Assembly: GCA_040079935.1 (NCBI GenBank)
Contig: JBEBJI010000001.1
Location: forward strand, 62,001-126,000
Source of the DNA: Methylotenera_A sp040079935
GTDB lineage: Bacteria > Pseudomonadota > Gammaproteobacteria > Burkholderiales > Methylophilaceae
DNA length: 64,000 nt
Direction: 5' to 3'
This document shows, piece after piece, positions 17,885 through 27,031 of this stretch. The first letter of the stretch is position 1. The number at the start of each line of letters is the position of its first letter. The position numbers were made by a program, and so were the translations under genes. The notes beneath the pieces were generated by a model. That model searched no databases and was not told where the DNA came from. It worked only from the letters and a program-made list of their open reading frames with translations.

Positions 17885-18721
17885 TTATTTTTTACGCTTA
17901 TCTTTTTCGATTAAAGCATATGCACTATGGTTGTGAATACTCTCAAAATTCTCGCTTTCCACTACATAAGCATCAATGCGCTTTTCGGCATTTAATTGCG
18001 CAGCCACATCGCGCACCATATCTTCCACAAATTTTGGATTATCGTAAGCGCGTTCGGTGACAAATTTTTCATCGGGGCGTTTAAGCAAGCCATACAATTC
18101 GCAAGAAGCTTGTTTTTCCACCAGTGTGATAATGTCTTCAATCCAGATAAAATCGTTGATGAGCGCGGTCACGGTGACATGGCTACGTTGATTATGTGCG
18201 CCGTAATCAGAGATTTTTTTGCTACAGGGGCAAAGGCTTGTTACTGGCACTAGCACTTTAACAGTAATGGTAAAATCGCCATTTTTAATTTCGCCAATAA
18301 ACGTAACATCATAATCTAACAAGCTTTTTACGCCAGAAACAGGCGCTGCCTTGTTGACAAAATAAGGAAAGCGCATTTCCACATAGCCAGAATTCGCTTC
18401 TAGGCGCGTCACCATTTCGCGCAAAATCGTCTCGAAAGATTCAATTGAAATCGCGTGTTCATTCATGTTTAAAATTTCGACAAAGCGCGACATGTGCGTG
18501 CCTTTAAAGTTGTGCGGCAAATGCACATACATGTCGAAAATAGCCACAGTACTTTGTTTGCCGCCCGATTTATCTTTTACGATGACTGGGTGGCGCATCG
18601 ATTTAATACCGACTTTATTGATATCTAAGTGGCGCACGTCGGGCATGCTTTGAGTATCTTCAATCGGACTTTTGGCGTGATCTGGCAAGGTGGGCTGATT
18701 CATAAATTTGGGCGATTCCAT
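17885..18721 (-). CDS. folE2: GTP cyclohydrolase FolE2
   Basis: Type IB GTP cyclohydrolase: GTP to dihydroneopterin triphosphate, first step to folate; it can use metals other than zinc. Diagnostic features are the N-terminal PDVRHLDINKVGIKSMRHP block and the metal/active-site segment VPVTSLCPCSKKISDYGAHN with its cysteine pair. Length is 278 aa. No zinc-responsive (Zur) site could be recognised upstream. First gene of the minus-strand group. Confidence 0.93.
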   Translation of the reverse strand: MESPKFMNQPTLPDHAKSPIEDTQSMPDVRHLDINKVGIKSMRHPVIVKDKSGGKQSTVAIFDMYVHLPHNFKGTHMSRFVEILNMNEHAISIESFETILREMVTRLEANSGYVEMRFPYFVNKAAPVSGVKSLLDYDVTFIGEIKNGDFTITVKVLVPVTSLCPCSKKISDYGAHNQRSHVTVTALINDFIWIEDIITLVEKQASCELYGLLKRPDEKFVTERAYDNPKFVEDMVRDVAAQLNAEKRIDAYVVESENFESIHNHSAYALIEKDKRKK

Positions 18722-18830
18722 AATTTTGCGCTATTCAGTATTGAGTTAAAATTTTACTCGCATGCGCGCACGTGTAAACAAGTTTTTCTTAAGGAGATAG
18801 ATTGGGCTGAAGCCAAATAATTCAATAGAA

Positions 18831-20690
18831 TTAATTTAATTTTTGCTGAATAGATTTAATAATACCAGCGCTATCTAGGCCGCAATCCGCCAACATGGCT
18901 TCATGCACGCCGTGCTCGATAAATGTGTCGGGCAAACCAAGGCATAAAGTTGGATTATTTAAGTTGAGCTTTTGCATGGCCTCTAGCACCGCTGCACCTG
19001 CACCGCCCATCAGCGCGTTTTCTTCTACCGTTACAATTAAATCATGTGAGCTGGCGAGTTGTGTAATTAACTCAATATCTAAAGGCTTAATAAAGCGCAT
19101 GTTGGCAACGCTGCAGCCCAATACTGATGCGGCTTCCATGGCAGGTTTTAACATGCTTCCAAACGCTAAAATCGCGACTTTCTTACCTTTTTTAACGCTG
19201 GTATTTTTAACAATGGCACCTTTGCCAATCGGCAAAGTTTTTATTGCCGCATCAATTACCGCACCCGTGCCAACGCCGCGCGGGTAGCGCACTGCCGCCA
19301 CACCTTGGTAATTAAAACCAGTCGTCAACATTTGCCGACATTCGTTTTCGTCACTCGGCGCCATAATGACAATATTGGGAATGCAGCGCAAATAACTCAA
19401 ATCAAAACTGCCGGCATGCGTTGGGCCATCCGCGCCCACCAAGCCGGCGCGGTCGATAGCAAATAATACGTCTAAGTTTTGCAAAGCGATGTCGTGAATC
19501 AGTTGATCGTACGCGCGTTGTAGAAAAGTGCTGTAAATGGCGATAACGGGTTTTAAGCCGTCGCATGCCATGCCTGCAGCAAATGTGAGTGCGTGTTGTT
19601 CGGCAATGCCGACATCAAAATAGCGGTCGGGATATTTTTCTGCAAACGCGTTTAAGCCGCTGCCATCGCACATGGCGGGCGTGATGGCAATTAGCTTTTC
19701 ATCGGTATCGGCCATATCCACCAGCCAATCGCCAAACACTTGTGTGTAGGTTTTTGCGCTGGTATTGGCGTGCGAAATACCGTTGCTGGGGTCGAATTTA
19801 CTCACGCCGTGGTATTTATTTGGGTCGTCCTCGGCCGGTTCAAAGCCTTTGCCTTTTTGCGTCACAATATGCAAAAATTGCATGCCTTTTAGCTCGCGGA
19901 TATTACTTAAAGTATCCAGCAAAACAGGTAAATCATGTCCATCAATCGGCCCGATATAGTTAAAGCCAAACTCTTCAAATAACGTGCCACCAGGTGCAAC
20001 CATGCCTTTGGCGTGTTCCTCGGCGCGCTTGGCAAACTCTTTCACTGGCGGCGGCATCACATCCAACACTTTTTTGCCGCTACGACGCACACTGTCGTAA
20101 AAGCGTCCAGAAAGTAATCTGGCCAAATAATTGTTCAGCGCGCCGACGTTGTTGGAGATGCTCATGTCATTATCGTTGAGTATCACCAACAAATTAGCCT
20201 CCATATCGCCCGCGTTATTTAGCGCTTCAAACGCCATGCCAGCGGTCATTGCGCCGTCGCCAATAATCGCGACGCTGCGGCGCTCTAAACCCGCTTGTTT
20301 GGCGGCAATTGCCATACCCAGTGCAGCAGAAATCGAGGTGCTGGAATGGCCAGTACCGAAGGTGTCATATGCGCTTTCACCGCGCCGCGGGAAGCCCGCA
20401 ATGCCACTAGGTTTGCGTAAGCCAGCCATGGCACCACGGCGACCAGTGAGAATTTTGTGTGGGTAAGTTTGATGGCCAACATCCCAAACCAAGCGGTCGT
20501 CAGGCGTGTTAAACACGTAATGTAGTGCGATGGTGAGCTCTACCACGCCTAAATTTGAAGCGAGATGACCCCCTGTTTTTGCTACACTTTCGATTAAAAA
20601 TGCGCGTAATTCATCCGCCAACACGCCAAGCTCCTCACGGCTGAGCTTGCGCAAATCTTCGGGCGAGTTGATTAAATCTAGAAGTGGCAA
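18831..20690 (-). CDS. dxs: 1-deoxy-D-xylulose-5-phosphate synthase
   Basis: Thiamine-diphosphate enzyme joining pyruvate and glyceraldehyde-3-phosphate, first step of the MEP isoprenoid pathway. It shows the TPP motif GDGAMTAGMAFEALNNAG...LNDNDMSIS, the transketolase catalytic region YDVGIAEQHALTFAAGMA, and DRAGLVGADGPTHAG. Length is 619 aa. It follows ispA by 15 bp in an xseB-ispA-dxs operon, the common proteobacterial order. A degenerate palindrome copy lies in the codons for AMEAASVLGC. Confidence 0.97.
   Translation of the reverse strand: MPLLDLINSPEDLRKLSREELGVLADELRAFLIESVAKTGGHLASNLGVVELTIALHYVFNTPDDRLVWDVGHQTYPHKILTGRRGAMAGLRKPSGIAGFPRRGESAYDTFGTGHSSTSISAALGMAIAAKQAGLERRSVAIIGDGAMTAGMAFEALNNAGDMEANLLVILNDNDMSISNNVGALNNYLARLLSGRFYDSVRRSGKKVLDVMPPPVKEFAKRAEEHAKGMVAPGGTLFEEFGFNYIGPIDGHDLPVLLDTLSNIRELKGMQFLHIVTQKGKGFEPAEDDPNKYHGVSKFDPSNGISHANTSAKTYTQVFGDWLVDMADTDEKLIAITPAMCDGSGLNAFAEKYPDRYFDVGIAEQHALTFAAGMACDGLKPVIAIYSTFLQRAYDQLIHDIALQNLDVLFAIDRAGLVGADGPTHAGSFDLSYLRCIPNIVIMAPSDENECRQMLTTGFNYQGVAAVRYPRGVGTGAVIDAAIKTLPIGKGAIVKNTSVKKGKKVAILAFGSMLKPAMEAASVLGCSVANMRFIKPLDIELITQLASSHDLIVTVEENALMGGAGAAVLEAMQKLNLNNPTLCLGLPDTFIEHGVHEAMLADCGLDSAGIIKSIQQKLN
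19107..19143 (+). repeat. degenerate palindromic element inside dxs
   Basis: About 27 of 37 positions match: CTGCAGCCCAATACTGATG, then GGCTTCCATGGCA. It is antisense to dxs, yet the codon phase of the arm (A-M-E-A) equals that of the sense copies. Confidence 0.5.
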
Positions 20691-20705
20691 AATAGAGGAA
20701 TTGCC

Positions 20706-21632
20706 TTAAAAGCTACGTTGTGTAATAAAATTAGCCAGATGCCGCAATAAATCGGCCTCTCGGCCATAAAACGATAGCGCCGCCATCGCGTTGGCGTGTA
20801 GCTCGCTTGCCAGTTGCTTCGCTGCCGATAGGCCTAGAATGGTGACGTAAGTGGATTTGTTATTCAGCTTGTCTTTGCCTGCGGTTTTGCCCAAAGTTTG
20901 TGTGTCAGCTTCAGCATCCAAAATGTCGTCCACTACCTGAAATGCGAGGCCAATGGCTTTGGCGAAGTGGTCGATAGCCTTTACTTTCTCATCTCTAGGT
21001 TCATCGCTACTATACGCACCCAATAAAGCCGCCGCGCGAATCAGCGCACCAGTTTTTTGGATGTGCATATGCTCAAGCTCGGCGCGAGTGAGTGGAATGC
21101 CAATGCTTTCGATATCAATTGCCTGACCGCCCGCCATACCGCGCGAGCCGCTGGCAATGGCCAAAATATGCAACATTTGCAATTTTTGCGTGGCATGCTT
21201 GAGCAATTTGTCTTGCGATATCAGCTGAAATGCCAAGCTTTGCAACGCATCACCCACCAATAAGGCCATGGCATCGCCATACTGTTTATGCGTGGTTGGC
21301 TTGCCGCGGCGCAAATCATCGTCATCCATACATGGCAAATCATCGTGTACCAGTGAAAAGGCATGAATGATTTCTACTGCAGCTGCTGGAATATCAATTT
21401 TTTCAAGTTCAGCGCCGCAAAATTCACCTGCGGCGTATGCCAAAAGTGCACGCACACGCTTGCCACCGCCCAGCGTGGAGTAGCGCATTGCTTCGTGTAA
21501 GCGCATAGGTGAAACGCTAGTTGGCGGCATATTAGCCTCTAGCACATTTTCCATACGCGTCTGCATATCGGCAGCCCACGTGTTAAAGTCAGCTGTTTGC
21601 TCGTTAATTGGCGCAGTCATAGGCTTATTCAT
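20706..21632 (-). CDS. ispA: farnesyl diphosphate synthase
   Basis: Trans-prenyltransferase making FPP from IPP and DMAPP/GPP. The first aspartate-rich motif is LVHDDLPCMDDDDLRRG and the second VVDDILD; GGGKRVRALLAYAAGEF is the conserved N-terminal block. Length is 308 aa. It lies between xseB (5 bp) and dxs (15 bp), so the three are an operon supplying precursor for ubiquinone and undecaprenyl phosphate. Confidence 0.95.
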   Translation of the reverse strand: MNKPMTAPINEQTADFNTWAADMQTRMENVLEANMPPTSVSPMRLHEAMRYSTLGGGKRVRALLAYAAGEFCGAELEKIDIPAAAVEIIHAFSLVHDDLPCMDDDDLRRGKPTTHKQYGDAMALLVGDALQSLAFQLISQDKLLKHATQKLQMLHILAIASGSRGMAGGQAIDIESIGIPLTRAELEHMHIQKTGALIRAAALLGAYSSDEPRDEKVKAIDHFAKAIGLAFQVVDDILDAEADTQTLGKTAGKDKLNNKSTYVTILGLSAAKQLASELHANAMAALSFYGREADLLRHLANFITQRSF

Positions 21633-21637
21633 GGGGT

Positions 21638-21880
21638 TTATTCATCTTTTTGGCTAAAATCGGTCAATTTATTGGCTTCAGTCAAAATCTGTACTTGCTG
21701 TTCTGCATCCGACAGCGATTTTTGGCAAATTTGCAACAATTCCGCGCCGCGCTTATAGGCGTTTAAAGATTGTTCAAGTGGCAACTTGTCCGATTCCATC
21801 TGGCTGACAAGCGCTTCCAGCTCGGCAATGGCGCTCTCAAAACTGGGCTGTGATGATGTTTTATTAGGCATTGGATGCAT
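21638..21880 (-). CDS. xseB: exodeoxyribonuclease VII small subunit
   Basis: Small subunit of the single-strand-specific exonuclease VII. The 80-aa protein has the family core SFESAIAELEALVSQMESDKLPLEQS split over two helices, then YKRGAELLQICQKSLSDAEQ. First gene of xseB-ispA-dxs. xseA is not in the window. Confidence 0.92.
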   Translation of the reverse strand: MHPMPNKTSSQPSFESAIAELEALVSQMESDKLPLEQSLNAYKRGAELLQICQKSLSDAEQQVQILTEANKLTDFSQKDE

Positions 21881-21938
21881 TTAGTAGAATTATATAATTT
21901 TAGCAAAACTTATGATTGTTGCGTATTAAATCATTGGT

Positions 21939-22619
21939 TCAATCTTTTAAGACCTGCAATAAAAACGTGCGAATATCGTCAATTTCTTGCTGGTTTACCG
22001 AATGCGCCATTGGGTATTCGTGCCAATTAAGCGTGTAGTGTTGCGTTTGTAGCAGTTCAAAGGAGACGAGGCAGGTCGCCAAACTAATTACACTATCAAA
22101 CGTACCATGCGCCATAAAAATAGGCGTGTTTTGGTTGGCCACGGTTTTCTCTTTTTCTAAACTAGCATGCAAAGGCAAATAAGTTGATAGTGCCAGCACG
22201 CCCGCCAATGCTTGCTCCTGGCGCAGTGCTGTATGTAGTGCTATTGCGCCTCCCTGCGAAAATCCGGCCAGCACAATACGGTTGGCAGGAATGCCGCGTG
22301 CAACCTCTTTGTTGATGAGTGATTCGATATAAGTTTGACTTTCGCACACGCCAACTTCATCTTGTTTGCTACCTGGCGTAAAGCTAAAAATGTCATACCA
22401 AGCGCGCATTTCATAGCCATTATCGGCGGTCACTTTTTTAAACGCCGCGTGCGGTAAAATAAAACGTACATGCGGTAAATTAAGTATTTTTACCACAGGC
22501 AGAAAATCATTGCCATCTGCGCCTAAGCCGTGCAGCCAAATCACGCTGGCGCTTGGCTTGGCGCTAGCACTAATTTCTATGGGCGCATCGTAAGTTGTGT
22601 CGAAAGTGGTATGTAACAT
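21939..22619 (-). CDS. carboxylesterase/phospholipase family alpha/beta hydrolase
   Basis: Esterase of the EstB/YpfH group. The HGLGADGNDF oxyanion region is near residue 30, the nucleophile elbow GFSQGGA near 120, catalytic Asp in MAHGTFDSVI and His near the C-terminus (YPMAHSVN). Length is 226 aa. No signal peptide, so cytosolic. Its start is 132 bp from the divergent cyclase gene. Physiological substrate unknown. Confidence 0.88.
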   Translation of the reverse strand: MLHTTFDTTYDAPIEISASAKPSASVIWLHGLGADGNDFLPVVKILNLPHVRFILPHAAFKKVTADNGYEMRAWYDIFSFTPGSKQDEVGVCESQTYIESLINKEVARGIPANRIVLAGFSQGGAIALHTALRQEQALAGVLALSTYLPLHASLEKEKTVANQNTPIFMAHGTFDSVISLATCLVSFELLQTQHYTLNWHEYPMAHSVNQQEIDDIRTFLLQVLKD

Positions 22620-22754
22620 AGTTTTAAGTAAGTTGAAGTCAAGTTCAAATCATATACCAAGTGTGCTATTCAATGCGCTGATTATACGTTATGCTAATGG
22701 TTAAAATATTAAAAACAATATTAAAATCAAACAATTAAACAAGTATTTTATTTG

Positions 22755-25004
22755 ATGCGCCTATTTTCAGTGACTAAATTTTTAAAGACAAGCTTAGTAA
22801 TCGCAAAGAAGCATGGCATTAGTTTTGCGCTTAGTCTCGCGGTAATTGTGTTCATGCTGTTGCATGCAAGCCATGTGCTGCCGCTTAGTTTTATTCATAA
22901 GTTAGAAAATTATACTTATGATATGCGCTTGAATTTGCTCATGCCCAACTCGATTGATAGCCGAATTGTGATCGTCGATATTGATGAGAAAAGTCTGATA
23001 GAACAAGGTCGCTGGCCGTGGGGGCGCGATAAAATGGCGAGACTGGTTAATCAGTTATTTGCGACCTATGAAATCAATACGCTCGGCTTTGACGTGGTGT
23101 TTGCAGAGAAAGATGAAAGCTCTGGGCTTAAAAATTTGGAGTGGATGCAACAAAAGTATTTAAAAGATGACGTAGGTTTTGCCAATATATTAGAAAAGGT
23201 AAAGCCGCAGCTAGATTACGACCAAATCTTTGCTGAAAGTTTAATAAATCGCAAAGTAGTGTTGGGCTACTATTTCCAGTTGCATGGCGATAACAACCAT
23301 GTGGGTCAATTGCCTGCGGAGACTTTTTCTGCGGGGAGCTTTGATGATGAGGTAATCACTTTTACCGAGGCCACTGGCTACGGCGCTAATTTGGCGCTGT
23401 TGCAGCAAAGTGCGCACACTGCGGGGCATTTTAACCCCGAACCAGATGCTGATGGCATTACCCGTAAAATTCCTATGTTAGTGAAGTATGGAGCGCATTA
23501 TTACGACGCTTTGTCTTTAGCCGTAGCGCGAACTTATTTGCAAAATCCTGTGATTGTAGCTAAATTTGCTGCGACAGGCGCAGGTGGGGATTACGCCGGC
23601 TTGGAGGCGTTTGAAATGGCGGGTAAGCGCATTCCAGTGGATGCTGAAGTGGCGACATTGGTGCCATATCGCGGCGTGCAGGGTAGTTATAAATATGTTT
23701 CTGCAAGCGATGTGCTAAATAATAAAGTGCTCCCTGAAAGTTTAAAAAATAAAATAGTGTTGGTGGGCACTACAGCGCCTGGCTTAATGGATTTGCGCGC
23801 AACGCCTGTGCAAAGTAATTACCCCGGGGTTGAGGTGCATGCCAATGTTGTTTCGGGCATTTTAGATAACAATATTAAAGAACGCCCAGCCTTCACGCAA
23901 GGCATCGAATTTATACTGGTATTGTTGGCAGGCTTATTGCTAGCATTTACTCTGCCAAGCTTAAATCCATTAAAAGCGACATTGATGACTTTGGGTGTAT
24001 TAGTGACGGTATTGGGCATTATTTTTGCGGGCTGGCAATACGCTAATTTGGTGTTGCCAATGGCTTCATTGCTACTCATGATAGGGTTGATTTACTTGCT
24101 GAATATGAGCTATGGATTTTTTGTGGAATCGCGCGGAAAGCGCCAATTAACTGGGCTTTTTGGGCAATATGTACCGCCAGAATTAGTCGATGAAATGGCG
24201 AAAAACCCTGAGGCGATTAACCTGCAAGGTGAAAGCCGAGAGATGACGGTATTGTTCTCAGATATTCGCGGATTTACGCAAATTTCTGAAGGGCTAAACC
24301 CTAAACAGCTGACGCAAATGATGAATGAGTTTTTGACACCTATGACGCAAATTATACATAGCAATCGCGGCACGATTGATAAGTACATGGGCGATGCGAT
24401 TATGGCATTTTGGGGCGCGCCATTGCGCGATAAAAATCACGCGCAACATGCGCTAAATGCGGCCTTAGCAATGAACGCCGCGATGAAAGACATTAGCGCG
24501 AAATTTGTGGCAAAAGGCTGGCCAGAAATACGCATGGGTTTTGGGTTAAATACGGGTGATATGGTGGTGGGCAACATGGGATCTAGCTTTCGTATGGCCT
24601 ACACGGTGATGGGCGATAGCGTTAATTTAGGTTCTCGAATTGAGGGCTTAACCAAGAATTATGGTGTCGATATTATTGTGAGCCAATTTGTAAAGGCGCA
24701 AACGCCAGATATGATTTACCGCGAGCTGGATATTGTTCGTGTAAAAGGCAAAGATAGGCCGGTGAGCATCTTTGAACCTTTGGGCACGGCTGAACAAGTG
24801 TCAAAACAAACATTGGATGAACTGGATGTGTATCACGAAATGCTTGGACATTATCGTCAGCAAGCTTGGGGTTTGGCTGAAGAACAGTTAAAAAAGATGC
24901 CCCAGAAGGCTCTCTACGCCTTGTATGCAGGGCGTATAAAACAGTTTAAAAAATCACCCCCAGGGAAAGATTGGGATGCAGTTTTTAATTTTGAAGCAAA
25001 GTAA
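22755..25004 (+). CDS. CHASE2-domain adenylate/guanylate cyclase
   Basis: Membrane receptor cyclase. An N-terminal helix (about 22-42) leads into a periplasmic CHASE2 domain (about 45-360, with VDIDEKSLIEQGRWPWGRD), three membrane helices (about 375-450) and a class III cyclase domain (about 485-650). The metal aspartates are D503 (TVLFSDIRGFT) and D547 (KYMGDAIMAFWG); the transition-state Asn/Arg pair is in GDSVNLGSRIEG. I chose ATG 22755; TTG lies just before it. Nucleotide specificity (ATP or GTP) is not settled. It begins a cassette with a phosphodiesterase and a cyclic-nucleotide-binding protein. Confidence 0.92.
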   Translation: MRLFSVTKFLKTSLVIAKKHGISFALSLAVIVFMLLHASHVLPLSFIHKLENYTYDMRLNLLMPNSIDSRIVIVDIDEKSLIEQGRWPWGRDKMARLVNQLFATYEINTLGFDVVFAEKDESSGLKNLEWMQQKYLKDDVGFANILEKVKPQLDYDQIFAESLINRKVVLGYYFQLHGDNNHVGQLPAETFSAGSFDDEVITFTEATGYGANLALLQQSAHTAGHFNPEPDADGITRKIPMLVKYGAHYYDALSLAVARTYLQNPVIVAKFAATGAGGDYAGLEAFEMAGKRIPVDAEVATLVPYRGVQGSYKYVSASDVLNNKVLPESLKNKIVLVGTTAPGLMDLRATPVQSNYPGVEVHANVVSGILDNNIKERPAFTQGIEFILVLLAGLLLAFTLPSLNPLKATLMTLGVLVTVLGIIFAGWQYANLVLPMASLLLMIGLIYLLNMSYGFFVESRGKRQLTGLFGQYVPPELVDEMAKNPEAINLQGESREMTVLFSDIRGFTQISEGLNPKQLTQMMNEFLTPMTQIIHSNRGTIDKYMGDAIMAFWGAPLRDKNHAQHALNAALAMNAAMKDISAKFVAKGWPEIRMGFGLNTGDMVVGNMGSSFRMAYTVMGDSVNLGSRIEGLTKNYGVDIIVSQFVKAQTPDMIYRELDIVRVKGKDRPVSIFEPLGTAEQVSKQTLDELDVYHEMLGHYRQQAWGLAEEQLKKMPQKALYALYAGRIKQFKKSPPGKDWDAVFNFEAK

Positions 25005-25046
25005 GCTTAATTATGAAAGCAAGTAAATGAAAGTAAGTGAAAATTA

Positions 25047-25811
25047 ATGCAGATTAAAGTATTAGGCTGTAGCGGCGGCATAGGTGGCGATAAACGCACC
25101 ACTTCATTGCTGGTGGATGACGATGTGTTGATTGATGCCGGCACGGGCGTGGGCGATTTATCGCTAGACGCTTTACTAAAAATTGACCATATTTTTGTTA
25201 CGCACACGCATTTGGATCATATTGGTTTTATTCCATTGTTGGTGGATACGGTAATGGGGTTGCGTAGTCAGTCAGTCACACTGCACGCAACTGCTGATGT
25301 AATTACTATTTTAAAAACACACATTTTTAACTGGCTCATTTGGCCAGATTTTAATCAAATCCCTAATACCATGCATCCGTTTTTGGTTTATCAGCAAATT
25401 AGCGTGGGTGATGCGGTACGCGTAAACCATAAAACTATCAAAGCACTGCCTGCCAATCACGTGGTGCCAGCCGTGGGTTACCACATTGATAGTGGTGCAA
25501 ACAGCTTGGTGTTTACCGGTGATACAGCAGGTAGTAAAGATTTTTGGCATGCGGTGAACAAAATAAGCAATTTAAAAACCTTAATTATTGAAACCGCATT
25601 TAGCAATGCTGATGAAGAATTGGCGCGCCTTTCGAAGCATTTGTGCCCAAAAACATTGGCAGATGAATTGACGCATTGCGAAAACAAGCCAGAAGTGTTT
25701 ATCACGCATATAAAGCCAGGCGAAGATGCGAAAATTATGCAAGAAATTGCCGCAAACCCTATAACACAGCACTGCCAAGCGTTACGTCATCAACAATTAT
25801 TCAATCTATAA
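25047..25811 (+). CDS. metallo-beta-lactamase-fold cyclic-nucleotide phosphodiesterase
   Basis: MBL-fold hydrolase of the 3',5'-cyclic-nucleotide phosphodiesterase group. Metal ligands H53-T-H55-L-D57-H58 are in THTHLDHIGFIP; further ligands are likely in LPANHVVPAVGY, VFTGDTA and FITHIKPGE. Length is 254 aa. Its place between the cyclase and the cNMP-binding gene makes degradation of the signal the most economical role. An alternative is a related MBL nuclease such as RNase Z-like enzymes. Confidence 0.82.
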   Translation: MQIKVLGCSGGIGGDKRTTSLLVDDDVLIDAGTGVGDLSLDALLKIDHIFVTHTHLDHIGFIPLLVDTVMGLRSQSVTLHATADVITILKTHIFNWLIWPDFNQIPNTMHPFLVYQQISVGDAVRVNHKTIKALPANHVVPAVGYHIDSGANSLVFTGDTAGSKDFWHAVNKISNLKTLIIETAFSNADEELARLSKHLCPKTLADELTHCENKPEVFITHIKPGEDAKIMQEIAANPITQHCQALRHQQLFNL

Positions 25812-25842
25812 AATAATAATCAACTTGTGAGCGAACATCAAT

Positions 25843-26922
25843 ATGGCTGAAAACAACAAACCGATACAGATTTCTAAATCCACTTTGGCGCGATTCGAGC
25901 CGATTGCGCGACTTTCGGCTAATCGCTTAGAAGAGCTTGCAGCGGTGTGTTTTGTAGAAATCGTCAGCAAGGATTTAGACCCCACGCGCATCAGTTCAAA
26001 TAGTACCCAGGCGTTATATTTGGTGAGCGGTGATTTAGGCATACGCTACCAAAATGGCAACAAGATTATTTTGCGAGCAGGCACCGATGCCGCCAAACAC
26101 CCTGTGGATACTGGGCGTTTGAGCATTAAAGATACCATCGCGCTTACCACTATCGAAGTGGTGCGCATCGATTTAGATCTGCTGGATATAATGCTCACTT
26201 GGGATCAGCTTTCAGGTTATCCGCCTGCGCAAACGAAAAAATCAGTGAACGCACAAGATGTTAAACAAGGCTGGAAGCTTGATGAAGCAAGTTTTAACTC
26301 GTTTAAATTACAGAATGGCGTATTTGCAAAATTGCCAGCAGCCAATATAGAAGCCATGTTTGCACGTATGACGCCGATGACGGTTGAAGCTAATCAAGCA
26401 ATTATTACGCAAGGTCAAGAGGGCGATTATTATTATTTAATTCAAGAAGGTACTGCGGCTGTCACACGTATTAAAGATCCGAAAATTGGGCCAATTGTAC
26501 TTGCGGAAATTTCGAACGGTGCGGGTTTTGGTGAAGAAGCCTTGGCCTCGGACAATAAACGTAATGCGACTGTGACGATGAAAACTGACGGCCAATTATT
26601 GCGATTAAAGAAGCAAGACTTTGTCGAGCTACTTAAAGCGCCCATTGTGAACACCATTAGCCGTGCAAATGCAGATGCTAAAGTAGCGCAGGGCGCAGAG
26701 TGGTTGGATGTGCGCTTTGCTTCTGAGTATGCTTATCACCATATCGAAGGCGCAATCAATGCACCGTTGCACGAGCTACGCAGTTATATTGGCCAGCTCG
26801 ACAATACAAAAGAATATATTGTCTATTGCCAAACAGGTCGCCGCAGTAGCGCAGCCGCGTTTATCTTGGCGCAGTTTGGCATAAAGGCGACGGTGCTGGA
26901 AGGTGGTACGCGTAGTTCTTAA
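25843..26922 (+). CDS. cyclic-nucleotide-binding and rhodanese fusion protein
   Basis: Three domains: a diverged N-terminal CNB-like domain (about 15-130), a canonical cNMP-binding domain (about 155-270; FARMTPMTVEANQAIITQGQ and GAGFGEEALASDNKRNATV, the phosphate-binding cassette with Glu) and a C-terminal rhodanese (about 280-359) with active-site CQTGRRS, C329. No DNA-binding helix-turn-helix is present, so it is not a Crp-type regulator. Probable effector of the upstream cyclase: cNMP would gate sulfurtransferase or phosphatase-like chemistry. A gene-family function is not established to my knowledge. Confidence 0.88.
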   Translation: MAENNKPIQISKSTLARFEPIARLSANRLEELAAVCFVEIVSKDLDPTRISSNSTQALYLVSGDLGIRYQNGNKIILRAGTDAAKHPVDTGRLSIKDTIALTTIEVVRIDLDLLDIMLTWDQLSGYPPAQTKKSVNAQDVKQGWKLDEASFNSFKLQNGVFAKLPAANIEAMFARMTPMTVEANQAIITQGQEGDYYYLIQEGTAAVTRIKDPKIGPIVLAEISNGAGFGEEALASDNKRNATVTMKTDGQLLRLKKQDFVELLKAPIVNTISRANADAKVAQGAEWLDVRFASEYAYHHIEGAINAPLHELRSYIGQLDNTKEYIVYCQTGRRSSAAAFILAQFGIKATVLEGGTRSS

Positions 26923-26934
26923 GTAAAAATAATC

Positions 26935-26971
26935 TGCCCTGCGAGGCCCATGGATATTGGCTTGCAGAGAA
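26935..26971 (-). repeat. 37-bp palindromic element after the cNMP-binding/rhodanese gene
   Basis: Arms TGCCCTGCGAGGC and GGCTTGCAGAGAA around CCATGGATATT. It starts 13 bp after the stop at the convergent junction with the minus-strand ligase gene. Confidence 0.85.
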
Positions 26972-27031
26972 GGCGTGGCAGGTCTAATCTCACTTATTTT
27001 GTTATTATAGGCGAAAACTTAAGGCTGTAAA

